DNA of 7,570 nucleotides from Hyphomicrobiales bacterium. GTDB lineage: Bacteria > Pseudomonadota > Alphaproteobacteria > Rhizobiales > Devosiaceae. The translations under genes were made by a program, and so were the position numbers. Below the pieces are notes generated by a model, which was given only the letters and a program-made list of their open reading frames with translations, searched no databases and was not told where the DNA came from. Position 1 is the stretch's first letter, and every line of letters starts with the position of its first letter. Shown piece by piece: positions 5,276-7,570 of the stretch. The DNA lies in NCBI GenBank assembly GCA_015487985.1, contig WFOP01000389.1:1-7570 (forward strand), given 5' to 3'.

Positions 5276-6575
5276 CCCCCTTATCATCAAAAATGCCCGC
5301 CTGATTGATCCCGCTTCCAATACCGACCATATCGGGGCTATTTTTGTTCAAAACGGAGTCATTGTGGACACGGCAACCGGTGAAATCCCCGGTGCGCCAG
5401 AGGATACAATAATTGTGAACGCCAGGGGCCAATTGCTCAGCCCCGGCCTGATTGACATGCGCGTTTTTACCGGCGAGCCAGGTCATGAATATCGCGAAAC
5501 ACTGGCCAGCGCCTCAAAGGCCGCCGCTGCCGGTGGTGTCACCAGTTTTGTGTGCATGCCCGACACCCTCCCCGCAATTGACGACGGGGCGCTGGTGGAC
5601 TTTATCATCCGGCGGGCGCAAAATGATTGCTGTGTCAACGTATTGCCCAGCGCCGCCATCACCAAAGGACTGAAGGGCAAAGAAATAAGCGAATTCGGCC
5701 TGCTCAAACAGGCCGGGGCCATCTGCCTGAGCGAGGGGCGCAATTCCATTCAAAGCTCGGCCCTGCTGCGTCAGGCATTCACCTATGCCGCCAATTTTGA
5801 TCTGCCCGTCGCCCACCATGTTTCAGATGATGGCTTAACCGGAGTTGGCGTAATGAATTCGGGGTTTTTCGCCACAACTCTGGGCCTCAAAGGCATTCCG
5901 CTTGAAGCCGAAACCATCCCCCTGAGCCGTGACCTGCAACTGGCACTTCTGACCAAAGTCCGCTATCACGCCGCCCAGATTTCCTGCAAAAACTCCATTG
6001 AAATACTCAAGCGGGAAAAAGACAAATCCGCAACGATTTCAGCCGGCGCCAGCATCAACAACCTCACCCTGAACGAAATTGACGTGGGCCAATACCGCAC
6101 CTTTTTCAAGCTCGACCCCCCTTTGCGCAGTGAAGACGACCGCCACGCCATGATCGCGGGGCTGAATGATGGCACCATTGACACCATTCACTCAGGCCAC
6201 GACCCCCAGGACGTTGAGGTGAAACGCCGCCCGTTTGCCGAGGCTGCCAGTGGCGCCATCGGCCTTGAAACCCTATTCTCGGCCGCCTTGCGTCTGGTTC
6301 ATTCCGGGGACACGGACCTGATGAGCATATTGCGCGCCATGACCATCAGGCCCGCTGAGATTTTGGGATTGAATTCAGGAAGATTGAGCAAAGGCGCACC
6401 GGCGGATTTTTTTATTGCCGACCCGGATTATCCATGGGTGGTGGATGAAGCCAGCATAAATTCGCGCTCCAACAACACCGCGTTTGAAGGCGCGCGCTTT
6501 TCGGGTAAAGTCATGCAGACCTATGTGGCCGGACAACTGGTCTTTGACCATGAAAACGAGGTGCCCATTGCTTGA
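5268..6575 (+). CDS. pyrC: Dihydroorotase-like protein, probably non-catalytic (PyrC' type)
   Basis: This 435-residue amidohydrolase-fold protein aligns with dihydroorotase along its length but lacks the catalytic residues. The diagnostic LIDMHVHLREPG motif reads [12 protein letters not shown] (61-72), so both metal-binding histidines are Arg65 and Phe67 and the substrate arginine is Gly69. The SDDG region reads SEGR (155-158), the expected histidine strand reads AAQISC (235-240), and TDHAPH reads SGHDPQ (309-314), losing the general-base aspartate. The flanking [22 protein letters not shown] and C-terminal RPAEILGL are intact, so the fold is under selection. In Pseudomonas an inactive PyrC' is required to assemble active PyrB dodecamers, and the same role is inferred here. 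The TTG start overlaps pyrB by eight bases and follows a strong ribosome site. The real dihydroorotase reaction must be supplied by another gene. Confidence 0.93.
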   Translation: MLNPLIIKNARLIDPASNTDHIGAIFVQNGVIVDTATGEIPGAPEDTIIVNARGQLLSPGLIDMRVFTGEPGHEYRETLASASKAAAAGGVTSFVCMPDTLPAIDDGALVDFIIRRAQNDCCVNVLPSAAITKGLKGKEISEFGLLKQAGAICLSEGRNSIQSSALLRQAFTYAANFDLPVAHHVSDDGLTGVGVMNSGFFATTLGLKGIPLEAETIPLSRDLQLALLTKVRYHAAQISCKNSIEILKREKDKSATISAGASINNLTLNEIDVGQYRTFFKLDPPLRSEDDRHAMIAGLNDGTIDTIHSGHDPQDVEVKRRPFAEAASGAIGLETLFSAALRLVHSGDTDLMSILRAMTIRPAEILGLNSGRLSKGAPADFFIADPDYPWVVDEASINSRSNNTAFEGARFSGKVMQTYVAGQLVFDHENEVPIA

Positions 6576-7164
6576 TCTGACATTGCTTTATGCCGCCATT
6601 CTTGGATATTTATTCGGCTCAATCCCCTTCGGACTGGTGCTCACAAAGGCCACCGGCGGCGGCGATATTCGCGAGATCGGCTCGGGCAATATCGGGGCCA
6701 CCAATGTGCTTAGAACCGGCAAAAAGGGGCTGGCGGCATCAACCCTCGTTCTGGATGCGGCAAAGGCGACCCTTGCCATTGTTCTGGCCCGATATTTATG
6801 GGGTGAAACCGCCGCCATGATTGCCGGTTTTTCCGCGTTTCTGGGCCATTTATTCCCCGTCTGGCTCCGCTTCCGGGGCGGCAAGGGCGTTGCCACCATG
6901 ATTGGCGCATTATTGGGACTGGCCTGGCCGGTGGGGATCGCTTTTTGCCTTGTCTGGCTGGCCACTGCGCTTATTTCCAGACAGTCCTCACTCGCGGGTA
7001 TCACAGCGGCAATCACCTCCCCGATATTCGCATGGTTTGTTGCCGGCGCTGCCTTGAGCCTTACCGCACTGGCCCTTGCCCTTTTGCTGATTTACCGGCA
7101 CCATGAAAACATAAAACGCCTTATTGCCGGCACCGAACCAAAAATTGGCGGCGCAAAAAGTTAA
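6568..7164 (+). CDS. plsY: Acyl-phosphate:glycerol-3-phosphate acyltransferase
   Basis: PlsY is an inner-membrane enzyme that transfers the acyl group of acyl-phosphate (made by PlsX) to glycerol 3-phosphate, giving lysophosphatidic acid, the first phospholipid precursor. The protein is 198 residues with about five to seven membrane segments. The three conserved cytoplasmic motifs are present: GSGNIGATN (38-46) after GSIPFG (17-22), the phosphate-binding [10 protein letters not shown] (101-110) preceded by GHLFPVW, and [13 protein letters not shown] (178-190). The start is taken as TTG 6568, inside the last codons of pyrC, with GAGGTG (6558-6563) four bases upstream. Other in-frame upstream starts would add a run of polar residues foreign to the family. 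Together with pyrC this suggests coupled translation. The order pyrC-plsY-dprA is common in alphaproteobacteria. Confidence 0.95.
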   Translation: MLDLTLLYAAILGYLFGSIPFGLVLTKATGGGDIREIGSGNIGATNVLRTGKKGLAASTLVLDAAKATLAIVLARYLWGETAAMIAGFSAFLGHLFPVWLRFRGGKGVATMIGALLGLAWPVGIAFCLVWLATALISRQSSLAGITAAITSPIFAWFVAGAALSLTALALALLLIYRHHENIKRLIAGTEPKIGGAKS

Positions 7165-7170
7165 TGCACA

Positions 7171-7570
7171 ATGTATAGTCCTGATCAAAGCAAACGCCAG
7201 CTGACCCACCCCCAGCGCGTTGCCTGGCTGCGCCTCATTCGCTCCTCAAATGTCGGCCCCACCACCTTTCGCCAGTTGATAAATAAATTCGGCACCGCTG
7301 AAGAGGCGCTGGCGGTCTTGCCCGAGTTGACCCGGCGTGGTGGCAGCAAAACCAGCCCGCGCATCACCCCGGTGGAACAGGCGGAATACGAACTCGAACA
7401 GCTCAACAATATGGGCGCGCGCATGGTTGGGATCGGCGAGCCGGATTATCCCCACCTGCTGCAATTTATTCATTCCCCCCCGCCGTTGATTTCAATCATG
7501 GGCACCATCAGGCAAAATGATGATAAAGCCATCGCCATTGTTGGCGCGCGCAACGCATCCGCCGCCGGGC
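7171..7570 (+). CDS. dprA: DNA-processing protein A, partial (C-terminus off the right edge)
   Basis: DprA binds incoming single-stranded DNA and loads RecA during transformation. The first 133 residues are visible, of roughly 370 expected. The N-terminal helical domain is recognisable by WLRLIRSSNVGPTTFRQLI (19-37) and FGTAEEAL (40-47), typical of proteobacterial DprA. The linker GIGEPDYPHLLQFI (87-100) and the segment PPPLISIMG (103-111) lead into the Rossmann-like core, which begins with AIAIVGARNASAAG (120-133) at the edge. The start ATG 7171 is the first after an in-frame stop that is also the plsY TAA (7162-7164); the ribosome site is weak (AAAAAG), with a six-base gap between genes. 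The part that binds DNA is mostly outside the window, so intactness cannot be judged. dprA is often kept in bacteria not known to be transformable. Confidence 0.95.
   Translation, partial: MYSPDQSKRQLTHPQRVAWLRLIRSSNVGPTTFRQLINKFGTAEEALAVLPELTRRGGSKTSPRITPVEQAEYELEQLNNMGARMVGIGEPDYPHLLQFIHSPPPLISIMGTIRQNDDKAIAIVGARNASAAG

Noticed and set aside
6484..6567. Longer plsY N-terminus from an upstream ATG
   Set aside because: It would add 28 charged residues overlapping pyrC by 92 bases, whereas PlsY proteins begin directly with the first membrane segment; TTG 6568 has a GAGGTG ribosome site.

Overview
The window reads as a core-genome segment of an alphaproteobacterium, most likely of the Hyphomicrobiales (rhizobial) type. 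The reasons are the gene neighbourhood gatC/gatA divergent from ruvX, followed by an AEC permease, pyrB, pyrC, plsY and dprA; a PyrC of the catalytically degenerate alphaproteobacterial type; and moderate GC content. This assignment is recall of family and synteny patterns, not a search result. There is no rRNA, tRNA, CRISPR array, insertion sequence or prophage gene in view.

Left arm (1-2389, minus strand): reading in the direction of transcription, a small secreted two-cysteine protein (2389-2159) ends in a hairpin. Next comes a tightly packed run: gatC (2048-1761), a GNAT acetyltransferase (1758-1261), a secreted four-cysteine protein (1264-785), and gatA (788 to beyond the left edge). GatC and GatA belong to the GatCAB amidotransferase, which makes Gln-tRNA and/or Asn-tRNA from the mischarged Glu- and Asp-tRNAs. 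Here the two subunit genes are separated by two unrelated genes, yet every junction is a few bases apart or overlapping.

Right arm (2520-7570, plus strand): ruvX (pre-16S rRNA nuclease / Holliday junction resolvase family) is followed by a 224-bp T-rich gap with no convincing gene. An AEC-family permease comes next. Then comes a probable promoter and the compact run pyrB-pyrC-plsY-dprA, in which pyrC and plsY each begin at a TTG codon inside the end of the preceding gene. PyrB is aspartate transcarbamoylase. PyrC lacks the metal ligands of dihydroorotase and is probably a structural partner of PyrB, so an active dihydroorotase should be encoded elsewhere. PlsY makes the first acyl intermediate of phospholipid synthesis. 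dprA is cut off by the right edge.

Nothing here looks like a new defence or mobile system. The points worth a second look are the non-catalytic PyrC, the interrupted gatC...gatA operon, the repeated TTG overlapped starts, and a cluster of repeats with GANTC sites in the ruvX-permease gap.
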